Shown here piece after piece: positions 1 through 7,558 of a stretch of 64,000 nt of DNA (the stretch's first letter is position 1; each line of letters opens with the position of its first letter). A program made the position numbers and the translations under genes. The notes beneath the pieces were generated by a model. It saw only the letters and a list, made by a program, of their open reading frames with translations, ran no database searches and was not told the DNA's origin. This DNA is from Gimesia chilikensis. GTDB taxonomy: Bacteria; Planctomycetota; Planctomycetia; Planctomycetales; Planctomycetaceae. The stretch is from NCBI RefSeq assembly GCF_008329715.1, contig NZ_VTSR01000022.1, forward strand, positions 186,001 to 250,000, written 5' to 3'.

Positions 1-121
1 CCAGATGCAGGATTGAGAGGCAGAGAATCACTATCAGTAATACACCTAAAAAATACTGATCGCTCCGGTGCAGTCCCAGAAAGGCCTGCGGCGTTGATTC
101 TTCCGGGGTCTGGTTTTCCAT
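1..121 (-). CDS. N-terminal fragment of a membrane protein, possibly ComEA-like (cut by window edge)
   Basis: Reading the minus strand from an ATG at 121 gives 40 codons open to the left edge: a short polar start containing ENQTPEESTPQ, then LGLHRSDQYF and a hydrophobic stretch that looks like a membrane helix (residues about 24-39). A short acidic N-terminus followed by one helix after an RSDQ/RADQ-type motif is what I recall for planctomycete helix-hairpin-helix (ComEA-related) proteins. The diagnostic domain would lie outside the window, so that identity is a guess. The frame stays open upstream of the ATG for at least 30 codons, so the start could be further out. Confidence 0.45.
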   Translation of the reverse strand, partial: MENQTPEESTPQAFLGLHRSDQYFLGVLLIVILCLSILHL

Positions 122-405
122 CCGCAGGCTGCCTGAATCTAGGATGCTGTTGGGACTGGTGATCAGTTCATGGGGAATCAGCGGGAAAAAATGTCGGTAC
201 ACACATCCGTTGTAAGTCTTTGTGGGTGAATATTATGTGTCAGTACAATCTCTGCACAGAACTGCCGACTTCTATTTGACCTGATCTCCCGTTATCCATA
301 GAATGAATTGAATAAGAACCTGTCTTTTGAATCGTGAGAACAACTGTTTACGTTCAGTTTACAGTTACAACAAGATAATTCCAACGCCGAGGGGGTCCTG
401 TGAGA

Positions 406-1371
406 ATGTCATTCGTCAGCATGCAAAATGGTCAATGGAAGCGTTCGCTCTTTACGTTTCTCTCAATGGTACTCCTGACTTCCAGTGCCGTGTTCGCTCA
501 GAGTAAGGATGTGAAAGGCCCCCCGAAGCCGCAGGAGTTGACCCTGTCTTCGCAGGGAGGCTGGCCGATTGCGATTACTTATTATGAATCGAGTAACGCA
601 GCGGATTCACCGGTCGTCGTTCTGTTGCACGGTAAGGGAGGCAGCAAGCGGGCCTGGGACAACGGCTTTGCTCCGGTCCTGCAGAAGAATGGCTACGCGG
701 TTGTGTCTGTCGACCTGCGTAAGCATGGGAAGAGCCAGCCGAATGCTCCCGGTGGAGGTAACCAGAATCAGAAGGGGGGCAGAGGGGATAATCTTTCTGC
801 ACTGGATTACAAAGCGATGGTTGTGTTCGACATGGAAACCATCTGGAAATTTCTGTTCGACGAACACCAGAAAAAGCACCTCAACATGCAAAAGACAGCC
901 ATCATTGCTTCTGACATGAGTGTGCCAATTGCTTTGAACTACGCGTTACTGGACTGGGGCAAAGTACCCTATGACGACGCCCCCGTGCTGGCAGCCAAGA
1001 CTCCCAAAGGCCAGACCGTCCGGGCGCTGGTGCTGATTTCACCTGAATCCCGCGTCAAAGGGTTGACTTCTTCACAGCCTTCCGTGAGTCTGAAAGAACC
1101 CGTTTTCGGTATCAGTTTCTTTGTCTGCAGCAGTTCAGGTGATTCTTACGATCGCAATTATACTGAAAAGCTCTTTTCGCAACTGACCTCAGCTGCGAAT
1201 TCCAAGGGGAGAATGTACAAGGAATCTTACCCCGGAAAGTTGAGAGGTACCGACATGCTGGGGAAACGGCTGGGACTGGAAGTCGATATTCTCAAGTTCC
1301 TGGATGCCCACCTGAAGAAGCTTCCCGGTGACTGGTCGGATCGTCGTCCCCGGTATGACCGTGATGAGTAG
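406..1371 (+). CDS. Exported alpha/beta-hydrolase-fold protein with altered nucleophile elbow
   Basis: About 321 residues. The N-terminus is a typical signal peptide (basic MQNGQWKR, hydrophobic FTFLSMVLLTSSAVFA, then Q), so it should act outside the cytoplasm. The alpha/beta-hydrolase core is recognisable from VVVLLHGKGGSKRAWD (oxyanion-hole HG) and VVSVDLRKHGKS. Where the GxSxG nucleophile elbow should be, the sequence is IIASDMSVPIAL, placing Asp rather than Ser at the nucleophile position (D170 by this start). It may therefore be a non-classical hydrolase or a catalytically dead relative. I chose the ATG at 406 because a GAGGGGG at 389-395 lies 10 bases upstream; a GTG at 400 and an ATG at 421 are also in frame. 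A strong terminator follows at 1447-1476. Confidence 0.8.
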   Translation: MSFVSMQNGQWKRSLFTFLSMVLLTSSAVFAQSKDVKGPPKPQELTLSSQGGWPIAITYYESSNAADSPVVVLLHGKGGSKRAWDNGFAPVLQKNGYAVVSVDLRKHGKSQPNAPGGGNQNQKGGRGDNLSALDYKAMVVFDMETIWKFLFDEHQKKHLNMQKTAIIASDMSVPIALNYALLDWGKVPYDDAPVLAAKTPKGQTVRALVLISPESRVKGLTSSQPSVSLKEPVFGISFFVCSSSGDSYDRNYTEKLFSQLTSAANSKGRMYKESYPGKLRGTDMLGKRLGLEVDILKFLDAHLKKLPGDWSDRRPRYDRDE

Positions 1372-1446
1372 AGCTTGAGTAATAAAACAGTTCGTGGGAG
1401 AAGTCTCCGACCACAATTTATGGTTCAACCAGATAGAGATGTTCCC

Positions 1447-1476
1447 AGGCTGCCTGTTATCAGGCAGCCTTTTTTT
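1447..1476 (+). terminator. Rho-independent terminator of the hydrolase gene
   Basis: Perfect 10-bp stem AGGCTGCCTG (1447-1456) and CAGGCAGCCT (1461-1470), loop TTAT, followed by a run of seven T. It overlaps the last codons of the convergent minus-strand gene that ends at 1460, so the two transcription units share this 3' region. Confidence 0.9.
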
Positions 1477-2383
1477 GTGGGATTGCAAGGACGTCTGATT
1501 CTTCGGTTTCTGAATCTTCATCCAGTGAATTGAGCGCGATTCGCTCTGAGAGCAGTGCCATCTCGGCTCGAATCGCTTCCATTTCGTGCTCTTTTTCGAT
1601 GAGCATTTCTTCCAGCCGGGCGATCCGTTTTTCCGGGTTGCGATGCAGGAACCGGTTCACGATTTCCAGTATCAGCAGGGCCCGATAGAGCTTCATCACC
1701 AGGCTTTTCAGGCGGAAGATCCGTGCAGAGCGTGCGAGTTGCTGAAGTCGCAGCAGTTTACTGGTGGTCGTGAAAAATCGCAGAAACGCAACCATGGGCA
1801 GGCAGATGACAGCCAGATCGATCCAGTGTTTGCGGCAATAATCCAGTCTTTTCTGCTCGATGGAAATCATGATAATGAATTCCAGTGTGAAGGCGAACCA
1901 GATGAATCCGGTGGCGATCGCTGTCATGTCGGCCAGCATGGGACTGGCCTGGATCTGTTCCGACCAGTAGTGCTCGGCGGCAAACAGTGGTAAGACGAGC
2001 AACGCGATTAACAGCATGGGAGCGGAAAACGTTTTGCGAACCCGTTTACAGAACTGTTTATCAACTTCGCTCCAGGCGAGGAGCGGAAACCAGATTGCAC
2101 GACCGCTCATCTGGTCGCGGGCTGTAATGCGGAGAGGAGGAACCAGACAGTAGAGCAGGTTCAGTTTCCAGCGGGGACTTCCCAGCGCAAGATGTACCAT
2201 GGCTTCGATCATGAAGCAGGGGTAGAGCAGGAACAGACTCCACTCGCAGATTAAGAGTGGGATTCCCTCTGACTCCAGATTCTTCAGGTGCAGAAAGCCG
2301 GCGAAAAAGGCCAGGAACAGAATTGAAACCGTAAACATGGGAGCGGCTGCAAACTGATCGACTTTTTTGGTGTACCGGTTCAT
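1460..2383 (-). CDS. Voltage-sensor-like membrane protein with C-terminal coiled coil
   Basis: 307 residues, about six membrane helices. The second half matches the S1-S4 plan of ion-channel voltage sensors: S1 about 120-136; S2 about 154-176 with acidic E168; S3 about 188-204 starting HWIDLAVICLPMV (D189); S4 about 208-234 with basic residues K209, R212, R218, R221, R224, K226, K231 and R234 at mostly three-residue spacing. No pore helix or selectivity filter follows. Instead S4 runs into a charged heptad-like segment (about 250-283) that should form a coiled coil. This resembles the Hv1 layout, but S1 lacks the acidic residue used for proton selectivity. Two extra helices precede the sensor (about 15-32 and 42-66). 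Conduction or sensing is inferred from architecture only. Confidence 0.75.
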   Translation of the reverse strand: MNRYTKKVDQFAAAPMFTVSILFLAFFAGFLHLKNLESEGIPLLICEWSLFLLYPCFMIEAMVHLALGSPRWKLNLLYCLVPPLRITARDQMSGRAIWFPLLAWSEVDKQFCKRVRKTFSAPMLLIALLVLPLFAAEHYWSEQIQASPMLADMTAIATGFIWFAFTLEFIIMISIEQKRLDYCRKHWIDLAVICLPMVAFLRFFTTTSKLLRLQQLARSARIFRLKSLVMKLYRALLILEIVNRFLHRNPEKRIARLEEMLIEKEHEMEAIRAEMALLSERIALNSLDEDSETEESDVLAIPQKKAA

Positions 2384-2867
2384 CGTGTAAATCGCTCTGA
2401 CAGATAGAACAATGGCTGGTGAATTTCGTGAGGGGAGGCGGCTTTATATTGGATATCGGCAGAAGCGCCTATTCAGAATAATCCGAACAGGCCTCAACCT
2501 GATTTGAGGTACAAAATCAAAATGATAACATTCGATTCAAGTTTCAGTTCGAATATATACTGGTCAGGCAGTTTGGATTGCGTCTGATGCCGTTAAAGTT
2601 TGCGCAGTTGAAGAATGGGTCTTGTGTATCAGTCTGATTTGTAGATATGATATCGTAAATGTTACATTTATGGATGGTGGTGTGTTGCGTAAATGATATT
2701 TCTGTTTGGCGGGTGAATGTTGTAAGTGTTTTCTATAGTTTGTGATAGGTGTGTTGTTGTTTGTTGGTGTAGGCTGAATGGCACGGCGAATGCATTAGTG
2801 GAAAGTCACCACGAGGTGGTTTAAATGACATCAGTTTAATGACTTTCACGAATGTGGAGAAATCGCA
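2384..2867. other. 484-bp AT-rich intergenic region with a G/T-rich strand and structured 5' leader
   Basis: Divergent promoter region between the voltage-sensor gene and the cysteine-repeat gene. From about 2640 to 2790 the plus strand is unusually rich in G and T with very little C. The last 70 bases hold nested inverted repeats: GAAAGTCA (2801-2808) with TGACTTTC (2840-2847), enclosing ACCAC-GAG-GTGGT (2808-2820) and TAAA/TTTA arms (2822-2838). No coding frame is supported here. Confidence 0.55.
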
Positions 2868-3416
2868 ATGAAACGTTTATTTCCAACGCTTGCAGTTTGC
2901 CTGGCAGCCATGGTTATGGTCTCTGAAAAATCTGAAGCAGCTGAGTTCAGCAACACCAGTCTGACTCAGCCGGTGCAGACCGCTTACAATCCTTCTCAGC
3001 CGGGCAGTGGTGTGGTCGATGTTCTGACTTTTCCGTTCCGAGCTCTGTCAGCACCATTTCAGTCACAGCCGCGGCGGGTGGCTTACCAGCCTTACTACGG
3101 TTCAGCCAACTACGGTAACACCAACTGTGTGAACGGCCGATGCTATACGGGCTCAGGTTACTGCAGCTCCTGTACGACCGGTAACTGTCCTACTGGAAGC
3201 TGTGCGACTGGCAACTGTGGGATCAACAACTGCCCCGGTGGTAACTGTGGGATTTCACAGTATCGTTACCCTGTGCAGAGTTACCCCAGCTATAACACTC
3301 CCAACTGGAATACCCGTCCCCAGTACCAGACCTACCGTCCGGTAGCTCAGCCCGTCTATCGTAGTGCGGTACCTGTGTCGACCAATTCAATCCGAAATGA
3401 TCCGTTTTTCCCTTAA
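2868..3416 (+). CDS. Small secreted protein with cysteine pentad repeats
   Basis: 182 residues, no family recognised. A signal peptide is clear (MKRLFPTLAVCLAAMVMV, likely cut near residue 24). The middle holds nine cysteines at 87, 92, 99, 102, 107, 112, 117, 122 and 127. The last six are exactly five residues apart, in a C-x(4)-C repeat built from Thr/Gly/Asn (for example CPTGSCATGNC). The flanks are rich in Tyr, Pro, Gln and Ser (YQPYYGSANYG, YPVQSYPSYN), typical of an extended structural or cell-surface protein. Exact spacing suggests regular disulfides or metal ligation, which is inference. GGAG at 2854-2857 supports the ATG. A strong terminator follows, so it is probably a single-gene unit. 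Confidence 0.75.
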   Translation: MKRLFPTLAVCLAAMVMVSEKSEAAEFSNTSLTQPVQTAYNPSQPGSGVVDVLTFPFRALSAPFQSQPRRVAYQPYYGSANYGNTNCVNGRCYTGSGYCSSCTTGNCPTGSCATGNCGINNCPGGNCGISQYRYPVQSYPSYNTPNWNTRPQYQTYRPVAQPVYRSAVPVSTNSIRNDPFFP

Positions 3417-3480
3417 GCGGCTGGCGTGATTGATACAAACCAGGTTCCTAACTACAGGATATACAATGTGGTTAAGTAAA

Positions 3481-3520
3481 AACTGAGCTGCGGGGTACTC
3501 TCGCAGCTCAGTTCTCTTTT
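3481..3520 (+). terminator. Rho-independent terminator of the cysteine-repeat gene
   Basis: Perfect 12-bp stem AACTGAGCTGCG (3481-3492) and CGCAGCTCAGTT (3502-3513), 9-base loop, then CTCTTTT. A second hairpin follows immediately at 3524-3562. Confidence 0.85.
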
Positions 3521-3523
3521 GTG

Positions 3524-3563
3524 AAACAGGTTTCGCTGAAAATATTCTGGGGAAACCTGTTTT
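3524..3563 (+). terminator. Second terminator-like hairpin in tandem
   Basis: Perfect 11-bp arms AAACAGGTTTC (3524-3534) and GAAACCTGTTT (3552-3562) with a 17-base loop and a short T tail. It lies 4 bases after the first terminator's T run, so it may be a back-up terminator or protect the 3' end. Confidence 0.55.
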
Positions 3564-3927
3564 GACTGTTAAAATGACTGCAACTGACAAACAATTTATA
3601 TGTAAACTGAGTATTAATGGAACAGGAGATAAAACTTCTGTTATTTCGAAGTTAATCTGAAGATGTGATGGATTCCCCGGTTCACAGCAGGAATTGCAAA
3701 AAGGGATGATCATTCTCTGGAATGACGTCGAAAGTATATTAAGTGAAGATATTCTGGTTAGGTATTTCAGCAGGGACTCGTATTCACAATCTGGTTTCTG
3801 CTGTTAAGATAGAGATAAATAACTGTGTTGGACTGAGAGCAACAATTGCTGTTCTGACGCTTGGGAAAGCAATTCAAAGTTTTCAGACATCGGAATCAAC
3901 ACAGTGCAAGTGAGGATCAGGTAATAA
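3564..3927. other. Intergenic region upstream of glgX
   Basis: AT-rich, about 360 bases between the tandem terminators and glgX. I see no coding frame, RNA gene or convincing operator. GAGGATCAGG just before 3928 can serve as the ribosome binding site. Confidence 0.5.
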
Positions 3928-6024
3928 ATGGGTCGCGAATTGGTACACTCACTCAGCTCCCCGATACATTCAATGCATACATTTTCCTACGGAGCAATTC
4001 CGCAGGATAACGGGGTTCTGTTTTCTGTCTATAGCCGTTCAGCCACTGCCATGTGGCTGCTGTTGTACAACCACGTCGATGACACGGAGCCCTCCGAAGT
4101 CATCCGCTTCAATCAGGAATATGGGCGACTGGGAGACATCTGGACTGCGTTCATTTCCGGGATCGGTCCGGGGCAGTTGTATCACTTCCAGGCCGACGGT
4201 CCTTATCAGCCGGAAATCGGACAGCGCTTTGATAAGCGGGCTCGTCTGATTGATCCTTACGCCAAGGCGCTGGCTGGTAATTTCCAGCCTTCACCGGACG
4301 GCATTGTGCGGCCACCGAAATGTGTGGTCGTCGATGATCAGTTCGACTGGCAGGGAGACCGTCATGTACGGCACCATCTGGCGGACACGGTTGTGTATGA
4401 GATGCACGTCCGTGGTTTCACCAATTCAGACAGCAGTGAAGTCGATCACCCCGGAACTTACCTGGGTGTGATAGAGAAAATTCCTTATCTGATTGATCTT
4501 GGCGTGACGGCCGTCGAACTGATGCCGATCCACGAATTCCCGATGAATGAAGCCGACGGCACTTTCACCGATCATCAGAACTACTGGGGCTACGAGACGC
4601 TGGCCTTCTTTGCACCGCACCGCGGGTACGCCACCAGTCGAGAACCGGGCGCTCAGGTCCGCGAGTTCAAGGAGATGGTAAGGGCACTGCATGAGGCGGG
4701 GATCGAGGTTATTCTGGACGTGGTATTCAACCATACTGCGGAAGGAAATGAGAACGGCCCGACTCTGTCTTTCCGCGGACTGGAAAACCAGGTGTATTAC
4801 CATCTGGAGCAGGGCGGGAAGTACTACTCTAACTACTCCGGTTGTGGAAATGCGATCAACGGGAATCATCCCGTGGTCCGCGAGATGATCTTCCACTGCC
4901 TGCGTTACTGGACCTGTAATTATCACATTGATGGATTCCGGTTCGACCTCGCTTCCATTCTAAGTCGGGACCGCAGCGGTCATCTGGTACCGAATCCCCC
5001 GTTGGTTGAGGCGATCGCCGAAGATCCGCTGCTGGCAGATACCAAGCTGATTGCAGAAGCCTGGGACGCCGCTGGCGCTTACCAGGTCGGTTCATTCTCG
5101 CATATCCGCTGGGCGGAGTGGAATGGCCGTTATCGTGATGACATCCGACGCTTCTGGCGGGGCGATGTGCCTTCACTGGGCGACTATGCGACCCGTATTT
5201 CCGGATCGAGCGATCTGTATCAGAAAACAGGACGCGAGCCGTTTCATGGCGTGAATTTCATCACAGCACACGACGGTTTCACGCTAAATGACCTGGTGAG
5301 CTACGAGCATAAGCACAACTATGCGAACCGCGAAGACAATCGTGATGGTGAAAACAACAACATCAGCATGAATTTCGGCGTGGAAGGTCCCACGGATGAT
5401 CCTGCAATCAACGCGATGCGGGAACGCCAGATCAAGAACTTCCTCGCGACTCTCTTTCTGAGTCAGGGCGTGCCCATGCTGCTTTCCGGCGATGAATGTC
5501 GTCGAACACAGCGGGGGAATAACAACACTTACTGTCAGGATAACGAAATTTCCTGGTTCGACTGGTCACTGGTCGACAAGCATCGGGGTCTGTACCGTTT
5601 CTGTAAGGAGTTGATTCACTTCCGCCTGAATGAGCCTACGCTCCGCCAGCGGAACTTCCTGACCGGTCAATCCGATGGTGTTGAGAAACTGCCGGATGTC
5701 AGCTGGTACAACGTAATGGGAGAGCCGGTCAAATGGGAGCACGACAGGAATTGCCTGATGTGTATTCTGGGGGCGAAGCACTCCTCACGGCGTATCAAGG
5801 ATGGTTCGGATCTGATGATCATGGTCAATACATCGCCCGATCCACAAGCGTTTGAGCTGCCGGATGGCATCAAGCCGAAGGCCTGGAGTCTGGTCATTGA
5901 CACTTCGGCCCGGTCACCACTGGATATCTTCCCGAAGCGGGATGGAACGACGCTCTTCCCGCGCGTGGCCGTACTGCCGCCTCGCTCGCTGAAGTGCTAT
6001 ACGCGTAAAGTGGGACGCAGGTAA
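3928..6024 (+). CDS. glgX: Glycogen debranching enzyme GlgX (GH13 isoamylase type)
   Basis: 698 residues, normal length for the family. It hydrolyses alpha-1,6 branch links of limit-dextrinised glycogen in the cytoplasm. An N-terminal CBM48-like domain (about 18-130, FSYGAIPQDNGVLFSVYS) precedes the GH13 TIM barrel beginning at VVYEMHVRGFT. Catalytic residues are in place: nucleophile D340 in IDGFRFDLAS, acid/base E377 in IAEAWDAAG, transition-state stabiliser D449 in TAHDGFTLNDLVSYEHKHN. The barrel region VVFNHTAEGNENGPT is also characteristic of GlgX. It stands alone, with no other glycogen gene nearby, and is convergent with uppP, ending 26 bases from it. Confidence 0.95.
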   Translation: MGRELVHSLSSPIHSMHTFSYGAIPQDNGVLFSVYSRSATAMWLLLYNHVDDTEPSEVIRFNQEYGRLGDIWTAFISGIGPGQLYHFQADGPYQPEIGQRFDKRARLIDPYAKALAGNFQPSPDGIVRPPKCVVVDDQFDWQGDRHVRHHLADTVVYEMHVRGFTNSDSSEVDHPGTYLGVIEKIPYLIDLGVTAVELMPIHEFPMNEADGTFTDHQNYWGYETLAFFAPHRGYATSREPGAQVREFKEMVRALHEAGIEVILDVVFNHTAEGNENGPTLSFRGLENQVYYHLEQGGKYYSNYSGCGNAINGNHPVVREMIFHCLRYWTCNYHIDGFRFDLASILSRDRSGHLVPNPPLVEAIAEDPLLADTKLIAEAWDAAGAYQVGSFSHIRWAEWNGRYRDDIRRFWRGDVPSLGDYATRISGSSDLYQKTGREPFHGVNFITAHDGFTLNDLVSYEHKHNYANREDNRDGENNNISMNFGVEGPTDDPAINAMRERQIKNFLATLFLSQGVPMLLSGDECRRTQRGNNNTYCQDNEISWFDWSLVDKHRGLYRFCKELIHFRLNEPTLRQRNFLTGQSDGVEKLPDVSWYNVMGEPVKWEHDRNCLMCILGAKHSSRRIKDGSDLMIMVNTSPDPQAFELPDGIKPKAWSLVIDTSARSPLDIFPKRDGTTLFPRVAVLPPRSLKCYTRKVGRR

Positions 6025-6050
6025 GATTCGCGTACTCCACCTGACTACTG

Positions 6051-6818
6051 TTACATGAGCTGGATTATCACAATGATGATTCCCAGCGGGATACACCAGT
6101 AGGCGAAGTAGTGCAGCTTGCCTTTCTCCAGCCAGCGTACGAGCAGCCAGAGTGCGACGATTCCGACCACTGCTGAAATTACGGCCCCTGCAGCCAGCAG
6201 GCTCAGGGGAGTGGTCAGGTCCTTGTTGGAGATAATCTCCGCAGTTTCCAGGATGGTCGCTCCCGAAATAGCCGGGATCGCCAGCAGGAAAGAAAAGGTT
6301 GCCGCCGACTGTCGCGACAGTCCCATCAGCAGCCCAGCCACAATGGTGCTGCCGCTGCGTGAGATCCCGGGAAGTATCGCAAATGCCTGTGCGAAACCGA
6401 TCAGCAGCGCCTGTTTGTAGGTGATCGCGGTGTAGCTCTTATCGGTCTGTGGGATGCGGGGAATCATCAATAGAAATAGACCAGTGATGGGCAGCATGCA
6501 GCCCGCGAGCAGAGAGCTTTCCAGGTAATGCTCGGCGAATTTTTTCGCGGCCAGGCCAATCACGACGACCGGCAGCGTGCCAACGATTAAGAGGGGGATG
6601 ACGCGCATGTCCTGGCTGAGCAGTCGAAAGATCGTCCGTCGGTAGAAAATCAGAATCGACAGTAGCGTGCCTGCATGCAGGACGATGTTTACGTCGGTCT
6701 GGTCAGACTGGATTTCCAGAAAGCTTTCAACGATGACCAGGTGTCCAGAGGAGCTGACGGGCAGGAATTCGGTGATTCCCTGAATGATCGACAGCAGGAA
6801 CATTTTCAACCAGGTCAT
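6051..6818 (-). CDS. uppP: Undecaprenyl-diphosphate phosphatase UppP (BacA)
   Basis: 255 residues, several membrane helices. Removes one phosphate from undecaprenyl diphosphate to recycle the lipid carrier of cell-wall and polysaccharide synthesis; membrane enzyme of the BacA family. Both signature regions are intact: QGITEFLPVSSSGHL (residues 13-27, E17 and H26) and PGISRSGST (150-158, R154). Its presence fits a lineage that keeps peptidoglycan synthesis. The 5' leader carries ACTCGATTGAAAAG a few bases before the ATG, also found before the GTPase gene starting at 11352. Confidence 0.95.
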   Translation of the reverse strand: MTWLKMFLLSIIQGITEFLPVSSSGHLVIVESFLEIQSDQTDVNIVLHAGTLLSILIFYRRTIFRLLSQDMRVIPLLIVGTLPVVVIGLAAKKFAEHYLESSLLAGCMLPITGLFLLMIPRIPQTDKSYTAITYKQALLIGFAQAFAILPGISRSGSTIVAGLLMGLSRQSAATFSFLLAIPAISGATILETAEIISNKDLTTPLSLLAAGAVISAVVGIVALWLLVRWLEKGKLHYFAYWCIPLGIIIVIIQLM

Positions 6819-7154
6819 GAGTGTGTCTTTTCAATCGAGTAAGAGGCTGGAGTAGTGCAGGCAGCGTATTGGAACCGATTTACGTTGTTTTATCCAAGAT
6901 CAATCTACGTCGAGAAATCGTCTGTTGAGGCGGGTGTGTAAGTCTTTTATATGGTGAATCTTAGGGTGTTGTGCTAGGGGGCAGCGTAAGTAGGAATCTC
7001 TAGAAAGAGTCAAAAAAACTCTATAACCGGGAATCGGAATCTTGTCAATTTGAGTCGACTTTAACGGTTGAACCGGTTAGTTCGACCCGCTATTGTGGTC
7101 GGCTATTGTTAATGACGTTTCGAAATGACTCTTTTCAAATTGTAACGGATCACA
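6819..7154. promoter_or_regulatory. Divergent promoter region between uppP and the thioredoxin-like gene
   Basis: 336 bases without a gene. Near the thioredoxin side lie the inverted repeat CGGTT-G-AACCG (7065-7075) and a direct repeat GCTATTGT at 7089-7096 and 7102-7109, 13 bases apart. These are possible regulator sites; no regulator can be named. Confidence 0.35.
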
Positions 7155-7556
7155 ATGAATACGCTTATTCCAGCAACAATGGTGCTGTCGCTTTCTCTGG
7201 CACCAATGCAGGCCGTGGAAGTGCCTGCCATTCCTGAAAACGTAGTCAAGTTATTTCAAGTAGAAGAAGATGTTTCCAATCATCAGATTCTTCTGTTTAC
7301 TGCCAGCTGGTGTCCAGCCTGTGTGCAGATGAAGAATAACGAATTTCCCGCGCTGCGAGACAAGAACTGGGAAATCGGCGAAGGTCAATCCAGCCACATT
7401 CGTCTGATTGACGTGGATCAACATCCGGGACTCACTGACAAGTACAATGTGCAGTCACTGCCCACACTCATTCTGGTTGTCGATGGCAAAGAAGTCAGCC
7501 GCTCCGGTTCACTGAATGCCTACAGCATCGCTGAGATGTTCTACAATCGCAAATAA
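7155..7556 (+). CDS. Exported thioredoxin-like protein (CPAC)
   Basis: 133 residues. A hydrophobic leader (TLIPATMVLSLSLAPMQA) suggests export. The thioredoxin fold shows in LLFTASWCPACVQMKNNEFPAL, with redox motif C53-P-A-C56, and in the cis-proline segment VQSLPTLILVVDG. CPAC differs from thioredoxin's CGPC and is seen in exported oxidoreductases. A role in disulfide formation or reduction outside the cytoplasm is inferred. Its stop codon is only 2 bases from the end of the convergent GTPase gene, at a 15-base palindrome (7556-7570) without a T run. Confidence 0.8.
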   Translation: MNTLIPATMVLSLSLAPMQAVEVPAIPENVVKLFQVEEDVSNHQILLFTASWCPACVQMKNNEFPALRDKNWEIGEGQSSHIRLIDVDQHPGLTDKYNVQSLPTLILVVDGKEVSRSGSLNAYSIAEMFYNRK

Positions 7557-7558
7557 GC

